Positions 41,994 through 50,526 of a DNA stretch of 64,000 nt are shown in pieces. Every line of letters begins with the position of its first letter. The stretch's first letter is position 1. The translations under genes and the position numbers were made by a program. Below the pieces are notes generated by a model. It did no database searches, was not told the origin of the DNA, and saw nothing but the letters and a program-made list of their open reading frames with translations. Origin of the DNA: Dyella sp. GSA-30 (GTDB lineage: Bacteria > Pseudomonadota > Gammaproteobacteria > Xanthomonadales > Rhodanobacteraceae); the NCBI RefSeq assembly GCF_027924605.1, contig NZ_AP027042.1:1341524-1405523 (forward strand), in the 5' to 3' direction.

Positions 41994-42881
41994 ATGGGTC
42001 AGCAGCAAGACGCTTATTTCGTACCGGCCAAGAGTTACTGGCCCTTCGTGGCCGCGATCGTGATGTTCGTGACCGTGTTCGGCGCTGCGCATTGGCTGAA
42101 CGCGCCGCCCGGCGAAGCCGGCTTCGGCCGGACGGTGCTGACCGTCGGCGTCATCGGCATCCTGCTGATGTTCTTCGGCTGGTTCCGCTCGGTGATCCGC
42201 GAGTCGCTCGCCGGTAGCTACAACAACCAGGTGGACCGCTCGTTCCGCATGGGCATGATGTGGTTCATCTTCTCCGAAGTGATGTTCTTCGGCGCCTTCT
42301 TCGGCGCGCTGTTCTATGCCCGCGCAATCTCGGTGCCGTGGCTGGGCGGCGAAGGCCATGGCGTGCTGACCCACCAGTTCCTGTGGAGCAACTACTCCGC
42401 TGCCTGGGGTGCGGGCGGCGGTGGCGGTCCGGCAGGTGTCGGCGGTCGTTTCTCGACCATTGGCCCGTGGGGCCTGCCGTTGCTCAATACGCTGATCCTG
42501 CTGACCTCCAGCGTGACGATCACCATTGCTCACCACGCGCTCAATTCGGGCCACCGTGGTCGCATCCTGCTGTTCCTGGGCCTGACCGTGCTGCTTGGCG
42601 CCACGTTCCTGAACTTCCAGGCGCACGAGTACATGGAGGCCTATAAGGAGCTCAACCTGACCCTGCACAGCGGCGTCTACGGTTCGACCTTCTTCATGCT
42701 CACCGGCTTCCACGGCCTGCACGTGACCTTGGGCACGATCATGCTGGCGGTGATCTGGCTGCGCGTGCTCAAGGGCCACTTCAACAAGGAGCACCAGTTC
42801 GGCTTCGAGGCCGTGGCGTGGTACTGGCACTTCGTTGACGTGGTGTGGCTGGGCCTGTTTATGTTCGTCTACATTCTTTAA
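41994..42881 (+). CDS. coxC: Cytochrome c oxidase subunit III
   Basis: The 295-residue protein has seven membrane helices and subunit III landmarks: MWFIFSEVMFFGAFFGALFY, NTLILLTSSVTITIAHHAL, FHGLHVTLG and AVAWYWHFVDVVWLGLF. It surrounds subunit I and stabilises the catalytic centre. The start at 41994 (MGQQQDAYFVPAKSYWP) matches the family; the GTG at 41943 adds a doubtful stretch. An intrinsic terminator follows 19 bp after the stop. Confidence 0.97.
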   Translation: MGQQQDAYFVPAKSYWPFVAAIVMFVTVFGAAHWLNAPPGEAGFGRTVLTVGVIGILLMFFGWFRSVIRESLAGSYNNQVDRSFRMGMMWFIFSEVMFFGAFFGALFYARAISVPWLGGEGHGVLTHQFLWSNYSAAWGAGGGGGPAGVGGRFSTIGPWGLPLLNTLILLTSSVTITIAHHALNSGHRGRILLFLGLTVLLGATFLNFQAHEYMEAYKELNLTLHSGVYGSTFFMLTGFHGLHVTLGTIMLAVIWLRVLKGHFNKEHQFGFEAVAWYWHFVDVVWLGLFMFVYIL

Positions 42882-42899
42882 TCCGCTTTTGCGGTGCAC

Positions 42900-42928
42900 A
42901 AAAAACCCGCCGGAAGGCGGGTTTTTTT
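42900..42928. terminator. Bidirectional intrinsic terminator after coxC
   Basis: Stem CCCGCC (42906-42911) and GGCGGG (42916-42921) with loop GGAA, flanked by an A-run (42900-42905) and a T-run of seven (42922-42928). It ends the coxC transcript and can also end that of the convergent DUF2909 gene. Confidence 0.95.
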
Positions 42929-43001
42929 GTTGTTCCGATATGGCTGCGTCTGGCGTGCCAATTGTCGCGCCTCAGGCGTATCCGACGCCCAACCGTTACA
43001 A

Positions 43002-43217
43002 TCACTGCCCCACGTCATGTGGATGGAGCCAGCCCATCCAGATGCCGAAAACGACCATCAAGATCAGCACGATGGACAGGCCGATGCGGCGCGTCAGCGC
43101 CCAGACGGTCCGCTTGCTGCCGTCCTTGTCGGTCATCATGAAAAACAGCGCCTGGCCGAGATTGAACAGAACCACTAACAACACGACCACCAGCGCAACT
43201 TTGTAGACGGTTTCCAC
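43002..43217 (-). CDS. DUF2909 twin-helix membrane protein
   Basis: The 71-residue protein has two membrane helices (about residues 5-26 and 45-62) separated by a polar segment, FFMMTDKDGSKRTVWALTRR, typical of DUF2909 proteins near cytochrome oxidase genes. A GTG at 43217 gives this length; no strong ribosome site is visible and longer frames are unlikely. It runs against the cox genes. Role unknown, probably oxidase biogenesis by context. Confidence 0.85.
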   Translation of the reverse strand: METVYKVALVVVLLVVLFNLGQALFFMMTDKDGSKRTVWALTRRIGLSIVLILMVVFGIWMGWLHPHDVGQ

Positions 43218-43276
43218 GTGATTGTTCCGAACGATGTTGACATCGCGAGTATAGCCTTCACGCCCGGTGGGATCGC

Positions 43277-44017
43277 GTGAACTTGTGGCGTCGTCCGCGT
43301 TGGTGGGCCGTGCTGCTGACCGTGGCCGGATGTCTTGTTTTTCTGCGCCTTGGCGTATGGCAGCTGCATCGCGCCGACGAAAAGGACGAACTTCTGCGGC
43401 GGTATGCCGCATCGGCGCAGGCGTCGCTGAGCGACTTTGCCGCCGTGGCCGCCACACCGCCGCTGGATGCTTATCCGCGGGTGCGAGTGCAGGGCCATTA
43501 TCTGGTCGATCGCGTCTATCTGCTCGACAACCCCAAGCACGATCAGCGTGGCGGGGTAGAGGTCTATGCGCCCTTCCAGGTGCGTGATGCGTCGTCGCTG
43601 CTGCTGGTGGACCAGGGGTTTCTGCCGGGCAATGGTACCGACCAGGCACCGCAGTTCCCGCCGCTGCCTTCGGGTGAACTGACCCTGCAAGGTCTCTATC
43701 AGCCGGCGCCCGGGGTAGGTTTCGAAATGGGTGGTAACGCGCTGGCTGCGCAGACGCACTGGCCCAAGACCACGATTTTCCTGGACCTCAAGCAGGTTCA
43801 ACAGGACCTGGGTCAGTCGCTCTATCCGCGTGTGCTCGCGCTCGATGCCGATCCTGCGTCGATCTATGTGCGCGAACACACGCTCGACTTTTCATCGATG
43901 CCGCCCGCGCGGCATCGCGCCTACGCTTTTCAGTGGTTCACTTTCGCGGTCGTGGCGGTGGTGATGTTTATCGTCCTGCATCGTCGCCGCAAACCCAAGC
44001 CTTCGGACAACGCATGA
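43277..44017 (+). CDS. SURF1 family oxidase assembly protein
   Basis: The 246-residue protein has helices at each end (about residues 9-28 and 218-236) enclosing a periplasmic domain with the SURF1 motifs RLGVWQLHRADEK, LLVDQGFLP, YQPAPG and the closing RHRAYAFQWFTFAVVAVVMF. SURF1 aids heme a insertion into subunit I. It starts with GTG, divergent from the DUF2909 gene, and heads a run of four coupled genes (ATGA overlap with the next). Confidence 0.95.
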   Translation: MNLWRRPRWWAVLLTVAGCLVFLRLGVWQLHRADEKDELLRRYAASAQASLSDFAAVAATPPLDAYPRVRVQGHYLVDRVYLLDNPKHDQRGGVEVYAPFQVRDASSLLLVDQGFLPGNGTDQAPQFPPLPSGELTLQGLYQPAPGVGFEMGGNALAAQTHWPKTTIFLDLKQVQQDLGQSLYPRVLALDADPASIYVREHTLDFSSMPPARHRAYAFQWFTFAVVAVVMFIVLHRRRKPKPSDNA

Positions 44018-44598
44018 ATCAACCCTCCGCCTCGGGACAGACGCCGCCGAACCTGCGTGCCAGTCGCCTGAAACTGTTGCTGATCGTCGGCATTTTCATG
44101 GCGCCGATCCTGGCTGCCGGCGTACTGACCTTTTCCGGTTGGCAGCCCGAGGGCAAGGCCAACGGCGTGGCGATCACGCCGCAGCGCAACTTTGCCGACG
44201 AGCATTTGCGCGTCGCATTGAGCCAGGGTGGCGAGTGGGCCTGGCGCGCGAGCGAGCCGAAGCTCACGCTTATCGCGCTGGCCGGTCCCGGTTGTGCCGC
44301 GCAGTGTGTGGATACATTGACCAAGATGGCCGCCGCGCGCATCACGCTCAATCAAAACGCCGATCGTCTGCGGCTTCTGTATATCGGCACGCCGCCTGCA
44401 GGTGAAGCGGCTGTCGCCATGCAGCACTACTGGCAGCTCGGCAGCGATGCCGAGGACAAGCTCGCCGCATTTCGTCCGAGCACGCCCGATAGCGTGAGCG
44501 CGTTGCTGGTCGAGTCCAATGGCACGGCGCTGTCGCTGTATCCCGCCGGTTTCGATCCGACCGGTTTGCGCAAGGACCTGCAGAAGGTGATTCGCTGA
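44014..44598 (+). CDS. Membrane-anchored protein of the oxidase cluster, unknown function
   Basis: The 194-residue protein has a short cytoplasmic start, one helix (about residues 20-40) and a periplasmic domain with GPGCAAQCVDTL, a CxxxC pair in a thioredoxin/Sco-like position. That suggests redox or copper handling during oxidase assembly; a Sco relationship is possible but the usual His is not evident. The start at 44014 overlaps the SURF1 stop (ATGA) and its own end overlaps ctaA (TGATG), so it belongs to the assembly operon. Confidence 0.85.
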   Translation: MNQPSASGQTPPNLRASRLKLLLIVGIFMAPILAAGVLTFSGWQPEGKANGVAITPQRNFADEHLRVALSQGGEWAWRASEPKLTLIALAGPGCAAQCVDTLTKMAAARITLNQNADRLRLLYIGTPPAGEAAVAMQHYWQLGSDAEDKLAAFRPSTPDSVSALLVESNGTALSLYPAGFDPTGLRKDLQKVIR

Positions 44599-45764
44599 TG
44601 TCCAGCCGCTCCGTGAAAATCCTGCGCGGTCTGGCGTTGCTGGCCGCGGTCTTCGCGTTTGGCGTAGTGATGTTCGGTGCATTCGTGCGCCTGTCCAACG
44701 CGGGGCTGTCCTGCCCGGATTGGCCGACTTGCTATGGCCAGGTGGCATGGCCCGAGCACCAGCACGAGATTGCGCAGGCGAACCAGGCCTTTCCGGATCG
44801 CCCTTTTGAAACGCACAAGGCGTGGCGCGAGCAGGTGCATCGTTTTCTCGCCGGCTCGCTCGGCGTGCTGGTGCTGAGCATTGCGTTGATCGCCAGCTGG
44901 CGTACGCGTTGGGCGCGCATGGCGGTGATCGCTGGTGCGCTCTTCGCTGTGGTCGGCACGGTGCTGTATATTCGCGGCGAGCATGTCTGGTCGTCCGTGT
45001 TGTCGGCGTTTGCCATCGGGCTGCCCTTGATTGCCGCGATCGGTCTGCGCAGGCCGGGTGCCTGGCGCATCAGCGTGCTTGCGCTGGCGGTGATCATTTT
45101 CCAGGCGATGCTCGGCATGTGGACGGTTACCTTGCTGCTCAAGCCGATCGTCGTCATGGGGCATCTGCTGGGCGGCATCACGACGTTCGCCTTGCTCGCC
45201 TATGCCGCGCTGCGCTACGCCGGTGTGGGCGCGCGCGACGACAGTTATGCAGCGCTGCGCAAGCTGGTCGTGATCGGCATCGTGCTGCTGATTGGACAGA
45301 TTGCTTTGGGCGGCTGGACCTCGGCGAACTATGCCGCACTGGCCTGTGGCACCGATTTTCCGACCTGTCTGGGCCAGTGGGCACCGCCGACCGATTTCAA
45401 GGAAGGTTTCGTGCTCTGGCGTGGCATTGGGGTGAATTACGAAGGCGGCGTGCTGGACATGGCGGCACGTAGCGCCATCCAGATCGCCCATCGCATCGGT
45501 GCGCTGATCGTGTTCTGCTATCTCGCATTTCTCGCGCACAAGGTGTCGCGCCGGGGCCTGCGCGGGCTCGGGCTGGCGATCGCCGTGGTGCTGGTGACCC
45601 AGGTGCTGCTGGGTATCAGCAATGTCCATTTCGGTTTACCGTTGCCGGTAGCCACGTTGCACAATGGTGTCGCCGCGTTGCTGCTGTTCGTACTCCTGGC
45701 CACGCTGGCACGGACACAGCAGCGGCATGACGACTCGATCTTTCTCAGTCTGGGCGCACGCTGA
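44598..45764 (+). CDS. ctaA: Heme A synthase
   Basis: The 388-residue protein has eight membrane helices in two four-helix halves, with the COX15/CtaA signatures [19 protein letters not shown] near residue 33, [29 protein letters not shown] and [13 protein letters not shown] that carry the heme His residues. It oxidises the C8 methyl of heme O to give heme A for the aa3 oxidase. It overlaps both neighbours by 1 bp. Confidence 0.96.
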   Translation: MSSRSVKILRGLALLAAVFAFGVVMFGAFVRLSNAGLSCPDWPTCYGQVAWPEHQHEIAQANQAFPDRPFETHKAWREQVHRFLAGSLGVLVLSIALIASWRTRWARMAVIAGALFAVVGTVLYIRGEHVWSSVLSAFAIGLPLIAAIGLRRPGAWRISVLALAVIIFQAMLGMWTVTLLLKPIVVMGHLLGGITTFALLAYAALRYAGVGARDDSYAALRKLVVIGIVLLIGQIALGGWTSANYAALACGTDFPTCLGQWAPPTDFKEGFVLWRGIGVNYEGGVLDMAARSAIQIAHRIGALIVFCYLAFLAHKVSRRGLRGLGLAIAVVLVTQVLLGISNVHFGLPLPVATLHNGVAALLLFVLLATLARTQQRHDDSIFLSLGAR

Positions 45765-46648
45765 TGAGCGGCAAGTTCGGTGAATATCTGCAATTGACCA
45801 AGCCGCGCGTCGTCGCGCTGCTGGTGTTTTGCGCGGTCATCGGCATGTTTCTCGCCGTGCCGGGCATGCCGCCGTGGCGTGCACTGGTATGGGGCACCCT
45901 GGGCATCTGGTTGGCATCGGCGTCGGCTGCGGCGTTCAATCATCTGATCGATCAACGGATCGACAAGCTGATGGCGCGCACCGCGCATCGGCCGCTGGCG
46001 ACCGGGCATCTGGCGCCGACGCAGGTACTGACTTTCGCCTTGGCGCTGGGCGTGCTCTCGATGCTGGTGCTGGTATTACTGGTCAATCCGCTGACCGCAC
46101 TGCTGACGTTTGGCGGCTTGATCGGCTATGCCGTGATCTACACCGCCTACCTCAAGCGCGCCACGCCGCAGAACATCGTGATCGGCGGCTTGGCCGGCGC
46201 GATTCCGCCGGTGTTGGGCTGGACGGCGGTGACCGGTTCGCTGCATCCGTTTGCGCTGCAGCTGTGCCTGATCATCTTCGTGTGGACGCCGCCGCATTTC
46301 TGGGCGCTGGCGATCTTCCGTCGCGACGACTACGCACGGGCGCAGGTGCCCATGCTGCCCGTGACGCATGGCGTGACCTACACGCGCTGGCACGTATTCT
46401 TCTACACCATCCTGCTGGTGCTGGTGACGCTGCTGCCGACGCTGACCGGCCACAGCGGCCTGGTCTACCTGGGTGGGGCCGTGGTGCTGGGCGCGGGTTT
46501 TCTCTACTACGCCGTGCGCCTGCTCAACCCGCCCGACGAGTTCTTTGCGATGAAGGTATTCAACTACTCCATCGTGTATCTGATGGCGCTGTTTGCGTTC
46601 CTGCTGGTGGACCACTATCTGTTCGAGCCGGCGGTCCTGGTCGGTTAG
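45764..46648 (+). CDS. ctaB: Protoheme IX farnesyltransferase (heme O synthase)
   Basis: The 294-residue protein is a UbiA-type prenyltransferase with nine membrane helices. Motifs: [32 protein letters not shown] (first Asp-rich site and RP), [20 protein letters not shown] and [18 protein letters not shown]. It attaches farnesyl to protoheme to make heme O, the substrate of CtaA. It is the last gene of the assembly operon (TGATG overlap with ctaA). Confidence 0.97.
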   Translation: MSGKFGEYLQLTKPRVVALLVFCAVIGMFLAVPGMPPWRALVWGTLGIWLASASAAAFNHLIDQRIDKLMARTAHRPLATGHLAPTQVLTFALALGVLSMLVLVLLVNPLTALLTFGGLIGYAVIYTAYLKRATPQNIVIGGLAGAIPPVLGWTAVTGSLHPFALQLCLIIFVWTPPHFWALAIFRRDDYARAQVPMLPVTHGVTYTRWHVFFYTILLVLVTLLPTLTGHSGLVYLGGAVVLGAGFLYYAVRLLNPPDEFFAMKVFNYSIVYLMALFAFLLVDHYLFEPAVLVG

Positions 46649-46661
46649 CCCCAGCCATGGC

Positions 46662-46690
46662 TTGACAGCTTCGCATCCCAGCGTCAGAAT
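46662..46690 (+). promoter_or_regulatory. Strong predicted promoter before the mgtA leader region
   Basis: TTGACA (46662-46667), a perfect -35, and CAGAAT (46685-46690), four of six to the -10, are 17 bp apart. It starts just 13 bp after ctaB and directs transcription to the small ORFs and mgtA. An expected start near 46697 leaves over 600 nt of transcript before mgtA. Confidence 0.65.
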
Positions 46691-46751
46691 AGCCGCGCTG
46701 CCGTCGCGTGTTTACGCCCGGTAGCACTTTAGTCCTTACTAACCAAGGCAT

Positions 46752-46868
46752 ATGGACATTTACCCTAGTCGCAACGTCGACATCCGCGAGCATCGGGTGC
46801 CGGCATTGCATAACAAGCTGATCGTCTGCGGCGACCGCCAGCGGTCGGCCGGCGCTTTCCTCGACTAG
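46752..46868 (+). CDS. Putative 38-residue leader peptide
   Basis: An ATG with CAAGG seven bases upstream opens a frame of 38 codons beginning MDIYPSRNVDIREHRVPALH. It has no membrane segment. It is placed as the first small ORF behind a strong promoter and before mgtA, where leader peptides are known in enterics (mgtL). The peptide has no likeness to MgtL beyond an early Asp and Pro; it may be non-functional. Confidence 0.4.
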   Translation: MDIYPSRNVDIREHRVPALHNKLIVCGDRQRSAGAFLD

Positions 46869-46924
46869 GGAAGTCCGGCCCGACTCCTTCGGGCGCCACA
46901 GGCGCCACTACGAGGAGACGGGCT

Positions 46925-47176
46925 ATGAAGCTCCTTCGCGATTTCTTTCGTCTGCGCACCGCAGGTCGGTTTTCCCTGGCCGGCCGCCGTGCGAACGCGC
47001 GCCGTACGTTTACCGTCACGGTTCCCGCGCCGCTGAACATGCCGACCACGACCCCATCGGCCGTCATCGACATGCACTGGAAGGCCGACCCCAAGCGTGG
47101 CCTGCTGGTCGCTCGCTGGCATGAACATGTACCTCCGCAAGCGCCTCGTCATCTGAATCTGGTACCTAGTCATTGA
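46925..47176 (+). CDS. Small basic protein of unknown function upstream of mgtA
   Basis: The 83-residue protein has a good ribosome site (GAGGAGA, 7 bases before ATG), a very basic N-terminal part (LLRDFFRLRTAGRFSLAGRR) and a more ordered C-terminal segment (VIDMHWKADPKRGLLVARWH). No family was recognised. It lies between a strong promoter and mgtA with a hairpin at 47186-47209 after it. It may be a real small protein or part of the leader control. Confidence 0.6.
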   Translation: MKLLRDFFRLRTAGRFSLAGRRANARRTFTVTVPAPLNMPTTTPSAVIDMHWKADPKRGLLVARWHEHVPPQAPRHLNLVPSH

Positions 47177-47185
47177 CGAAGTAGT

Positions 47186-47209
47186 GCGCCCGTCGCCAGC
47201 GGCGGGCGC
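47186..47209 (+). promoter_or_regulatory. Hairpin between the small basic protein gene and mgtA
   Basis: GCGCCCG (47186-47192) pairs with CGGGCGC (47203-47209) around ten bases. No T-run follows, so it may be an attenuator arm or an mRNA stabiliser rather than a stop. Confidence 0.5.
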
Positions 47210-47309
47210 AGGCTGCCTAAGCCATCAGCGCAGGCGTTGAGCGTTAGCTGCGGGTTCTCCCGCGTATCTCGCTGATTCGCCCATATCAACGACATACCGG
47301 AAATGTGTC

Positions 47310-49973
47310 ATGTTCAAACATTCCTCCCAGGCCGTCGCGGGCAAGACGGCAGGTAAGGGCGGGTCGACCGCCCCGGCGCGCGTCGCCGTGGCTGTCGAGG
47401 CGTTCCGTGACAACGAGGCCCTGTTCGCCGTACTCGATACCAGTGCGGCCGGTCTGGATGAAGAGCAGATCGCCGAGCGCCTGGAGCGCGACGGCATCAA
47501 CGAGGTGTCCCACGAGAAGCCGCCGCACTGGTCGCGGCAACTGCTGCGTGCGTTCAAGAACCCCTTCATTGTCGTGCTGCTGGTGTTGGCCGGTGTGCAG
47601 TTGTTTACCGACGGCGACGATCTCACCGGCCCGATCATCATTGCGGTGATGGTAGGTATCAGCGTGCTGCTGAGCTTTTCGCAGGAATACCGTTCCTCGA
47701 AGGCAGCCGAAAATCTGAAGGCGATGGTGCGCAACACCGCGACGGTAACGCGCCGTGCTTCGGATGGGCATAGCGAGCGTCTGGAAGTGCCGGTCGGCGA
47801 GCTGGTAGCGGGCGATATCGTGCATCTGGCGGCCGGCGACATGGTGCCGGCGGACCTGCGCCTGTTCAGTGCGAAAGACCTGTTCATCAGCCAGGCCATC
47901 CTGACAGGCGAATCCCTGCCGGTGGAGAAGGCCGCGCCGACGCATGCGCAGATCAGCGAGGGTGACACGCAGTCCGATAGCCCGCTCGACCTGCCGTCCG
48001 TCTGCTACATGGGCACCAACGTCGTCAGCGGCACTGCCAGCGCGGTGGTCGTGGCGACCGGCTCGCGCAGCTACCTCGGTTCGCTTGCGCGCACCATCGT
48101 CGGCCAGCGCGTGCAGACCAGCTTCGATCGCGGCGTAAGCAGCGTCAGCTGGCTGCTGATCCGCTTCATGCTGGTGATGGTGCCGGTGGTCTTTGCGATC
48201 AACTGGATCGACAAGGGCAGTTTTCTGGAAGCGTTCCTGTTCGCGCTGTCGGTGGCGGTCGGCCTGACGCCGGAAATGCTGCCGCTGATCGTCACCGCCA
48301 ACCTGGGCAAGGGCGCCATCGCCATGTCCAAGCGTAAGGTGGTGGTCAAGCGCCTCAACGCGATCCAGAACTTCGGCGCGATGGATGTGCTGTGCACGGA
48401 CAAGACCGGCACGCTCACGCTGGACAAGATCGTCCTGGAGCGCCACCTGGATCTTTATGGCGAGGAATCGGACGAGGCGCTCGAGTACGGCTATCTCAAC
48501 AGCCATTTCCAGACCGGTTTGAAGAACCTGATGGACAAGGCGGTGCTGGAGCATCGCGATCTCGAGCCGACCGCTGCGCGTTATCACGTCGTCGACGAGA
48601 TTCCGTTCGACTTCCAGCGCCGCCGCATGTCGGTGGTGGTGAGTAACGGCGACGGTAACGAGCTGCTGGTGTGCAAGGGCGCGGTCGAGGAAATGCTGTC
48701 GATCTGTTCGTATGCCAAGGCGGGTGACGAGATCCTGCCGATGACGGACGAGCAACGCACTGACATCAAGGCGATGACACGTCGCTTGAATGAGGATGGC
48801 CTGCGCGTGCTGGTGGTGGCAGTCAAGCATCAAGTGCCGCTGGGCCGTACCTATGGTGTCGCCGACGAAAGCGCCCTGATTGCGGTGGGTTGCCTGGCTT
48901 TCCTCGACCCGCCCAAAGACACGGCGGCCACGGCCATTGCCGCGCTTCACCATCACGGTGTAGAGGTAAAGGTCATTACCGGCGACAACGAGGCGGTCAC
49001 GCGCAAGATCTGCCGCGAGGTCGGCCTGGAAGTCGAGCATTCGACCCAAGGCAAGCATATCGAACCGCTGGACGATGCCGCTCTGGACGAGCTTGTCAAG
49101 CGCACGACTGTCTTTGCCAAGATGTCACCGCTGCAGAAGGCTCGCGTGGTGAAGTCACTGCAGCGCCAGGGCCACACGGTTGGCTTTCTCGGTGATGGCA
49201 TCAATGATGCCCCGGCATTGCGCGAAGCGGACGTGGGCATCTCGGTGGACACCGCGACCGATATCGCCAAGGAATCGGCGGACATCATCCTGCTCGAAAA
49301 GAACCTGATGGTGCTCGAAGAAGGCGTGCTCGAAGGGCGCGTCACCTTCGGCAACATCATGAAGTACATCAAGATGACCGCCAGCTCGAACTTCGGCAAC
49401 GTGTTCAGCGTGCTGATCGCCAGCGCGTTCCTGCCGTTCCTGCCGATGGCGCCGTTGCAGATCCTGGTGCAGAACCTGCTTTACGATCTGTCGCAGCTGT
49501 CGATTCCGTTCGATCGCATGGACGAGGAATACCTGCGCAAGCCGCGCAAATGGGACGCCAGCGATATCGGTCGTTTCATGGTGTGGATCGGCCCGGTCAG
49601 CTCAATCTTCGACATCACCACGTTCTATCTGATGTGGCACTACTTCGGTGCCAACAGCGCGGAGCATCAGTCGCTGTTCCAGTCGGGCTGGTTCATTGAA
49701 GGCTTGCTGTCGCAGACGCTGATCGTGCACATGATCCGCACACGCCGCATTCCGTTCCTGCAAAGCGTGGCCGCTGCACCGGTACTCGCACTGACCACGG
49801 CGATCATCATCATCGGCATGCTGATTCCGTTCTCGGGCATCGGCGCCAAGATCGGCATGGTGCCGCTGCCGCCGATCTACTTCGCATGGCTGGCGCTGAC
49901 GCTGCTTTGCTACTGCGGTTTGACGCAGTTGATGAAGGTCATTTACATCCGACGCTATGGGCGTTGGCTGTAA
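47310..49973 (+). CDS. mgtA: Magnesium-importing P-type ATPase
   Basis: The 887-residue protein is a P3B-type ATPase. Motifs: TGESLPVEK (actuator), the phosphorylation site Asp364 in CTDKTGTLTL, KGAVEEM (nucleotide domain), TGDN and GDGINDAPAL (hinge), and ten membrane helices. The PEML sequence in helix M4 (LTPEMLPLIVTANL) is typical of MgtA/MgtB. It imports Mg2+ when the metal is scarce. An unusually long leader region precedes it. The ribosome site is weak (CCGGAAATG). Two repeat elements follow. Confidence 0.95.
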   Translation: MFKHSSQAVAGKTAGKGGSTAPARVAVAVEAFRDNEALFAVLDTSAAGLDEEQIAERLERDGINEVSHEKPPHWSRQLLRAFKNPFIVVLLVLAGVQLFTDGDDLTGPIIIAVMVGISVLLSFSQEYRSSKAAENLKAMVRNTATVTRRASDGHSERLEVPVGELVAGDIVHLAAGDMVPADLRLFSAKDLFISQAILTGESLPVEKAAPTHAQISEGDTQSDSPLDLPSVCYMGTNVVSGTASAVVVATGSRSYLGSLARTIVGQRVQTSFDRGVSSVSWLLIRFMLVMVPVVFAINWIDKGSFLEAFLFALSVAVGLTPEMLPLIVTANLGKGAIAMSKRKVVVKRLNAIQNFGAMDVLCTDKTGTLTLDKIVLERHLDLYGEESDEALEYGYLNSHFQTGLKNLMDKAVLEHRDLEPTAARYHVVDEIPFDFQRRRMSVVVSNGDGNELLVCKGAVEEMLSICSYAKAGDEILPMTDEQRTDIKAMTRRLNEDGLRVLVVAVKHQVPLGRTYGVADESALIAVGCLAFLDPPKDTAATAIAALHHHGVEVKVITGDNEAVTRKICREVGLEVEHSTQGKHIEPLDDAALDELVKRTTVFAKMSPLQKARVVKSLQRQGHTVGFLGDGINDAPALREADVGISVDTATDIAKESADIILLEKNLMVLEEGVLEGRVTFGNIMKYIKMTASSNFGNVFSVLIASAFLPFLPMAPLQILVQNLLYDLSQLSIPFDRMDEEYLRKPRKWDASDIGRFMVWIGPVSSIFDITTFYLMWHYFGANSAEHQSLFQSGWFIEGLLSQTLIVHMIRTRRIPFLQSVAAAPVLALTTAIIIIGMLIPFSGIGAKIGMVPLPPIYFAWLALTLLCYCGLTQLMKVIYIRRYGRWL

Positions 49974-49993
49974 GAGCGAGTTGCGAGTGATCA

Positions 49994-50016
49994 GGAGTGA
50001 GGAGAGAGTAAAAGCC
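49994..50016. repeat. Purine-rich repeat, family 3 extra copy
   Basis: GGAGTGAGGAGAGAGTAAAA with following GCC matches the unit at 24469 in the gltB-gltD gap. Here it directly abuts the family 2 doublet. Confidence 0.6.
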
Positions 50017-50151
50017 CCCCTCACCCCAACCCTCTCCCCCGGCAAAGCCAGGGGAGAGGGAGCTAACTGAGTCAACTTCAGTATTTCGCACTTGCGTAAC
50101 CTGCCCCCTCTCCCCTGGCTCTGCCGGGGGAGAGGGTTGGGGTGAGGGGGG
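50015..50151. repeat. Paired GC-rich palindromic repeat, family 2 copy B
   Basis: CCCCCCTCACCCCAACCCTC begins the left unit and GGGTTGGGGTGAGGGGGG ends the right one. Each unit has the inner palindrome CTCCCCCGGCAAAGCC / CCAGGGGAGAGGG. The copy at 4296-4425 is nearly the same in both arms but differs in the 30-base centre. Confidence 0.9.
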
Positions 50152-50209
50152 CACGCTTTAAGTCCTCACCGCCACGACGCTTCGCGCACAGATCCGGCGT
50201 ACCTCAGAA

Positions 50210-50466
50210 GCGCCAGAAGTGTCCCCTGACGATTCGAGTAGGCGGCACGAACGGTTTTATCTCTCAATGCTGCTCAGAGCCTTGGCTCCAAAGGCCATTC
50301 TCTCTTTGGTTACTTTCTCTTTGGGCCAGCAAAGAGAAAGTGACTCGGACGCCGGCAGGCGTTCGAAACGCCCGCTGCGTAAGCGGCCAGGTCGCCCGAA
50401 CACTCAGGCAAGAACGAGACATTCATGTCAAAAGGCTTCCGGCCTACGCCGAAATGACGAAGTAGG
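50210..50466. repeat. Dispersed hairpin element with a perfect 10-bp stem and half REP
   Basis: TTTCTCTTTG (50314-50323) and CAAAGAGAAA (50330-50339) form a perfect stem around GGCCAG, within a stretch starting CTCTCTTTGGTTACTTTCTC. I recall closely similar sequence scattered in Xanthomonadaceae and pseudomonad genomes, often wrongly annotated as small genes. A degenerate REP half (GGCTTCCGGCCTACGCCG, then AAATGACGAAG) follows at 50434-50461. Short frames here (50142-50465, 50219-50500) are not considered genes. Confidence 0.6.
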
Positions 50467-50493
50467 AGGCGCCTATAGAAAGCGACAACCCCA

Positions 50494-50522
50494 AAAGTAA
50501 AGAGGCGGCCGAAGCCGCCTCT
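50494..50522 (-). terminator. Intrinsic terminator of the galactose operon
   Basis: Read on the minus strand: GAGGCGGC, loop TTCG, GCCGCCTC, then TTTACTTTT. The 8-bp perfect stem (plus coordinates 50503-50522) with UUCG loop and T-rich tail follows the dgoD stop by 4 bases. Confidence 0.9.
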
Positions 50523-50526
50523 CAAA

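Noticed and set aside
46893-46907. GGCGCCACAGGCGCC as an M-box or other known riboswitch
   Set aside because: The conserved bases of the M-box and of the yybP-ykoY class were not found around it; it is mentioned only as part of the mgtA leader.
47286-49058. 590-codon minus-strand frame opposite mgtA
   Set aside because: Shadow frame; mgtA has all P-type ATPase motifs on the plus strand.
50142-50500. Two plus-strand frames of 107 and 93 codons after mgtA
   Set aside because: They consist of dispersed repeat sequence (family 2 end, hairpin element, half REP), a common source of false genes.
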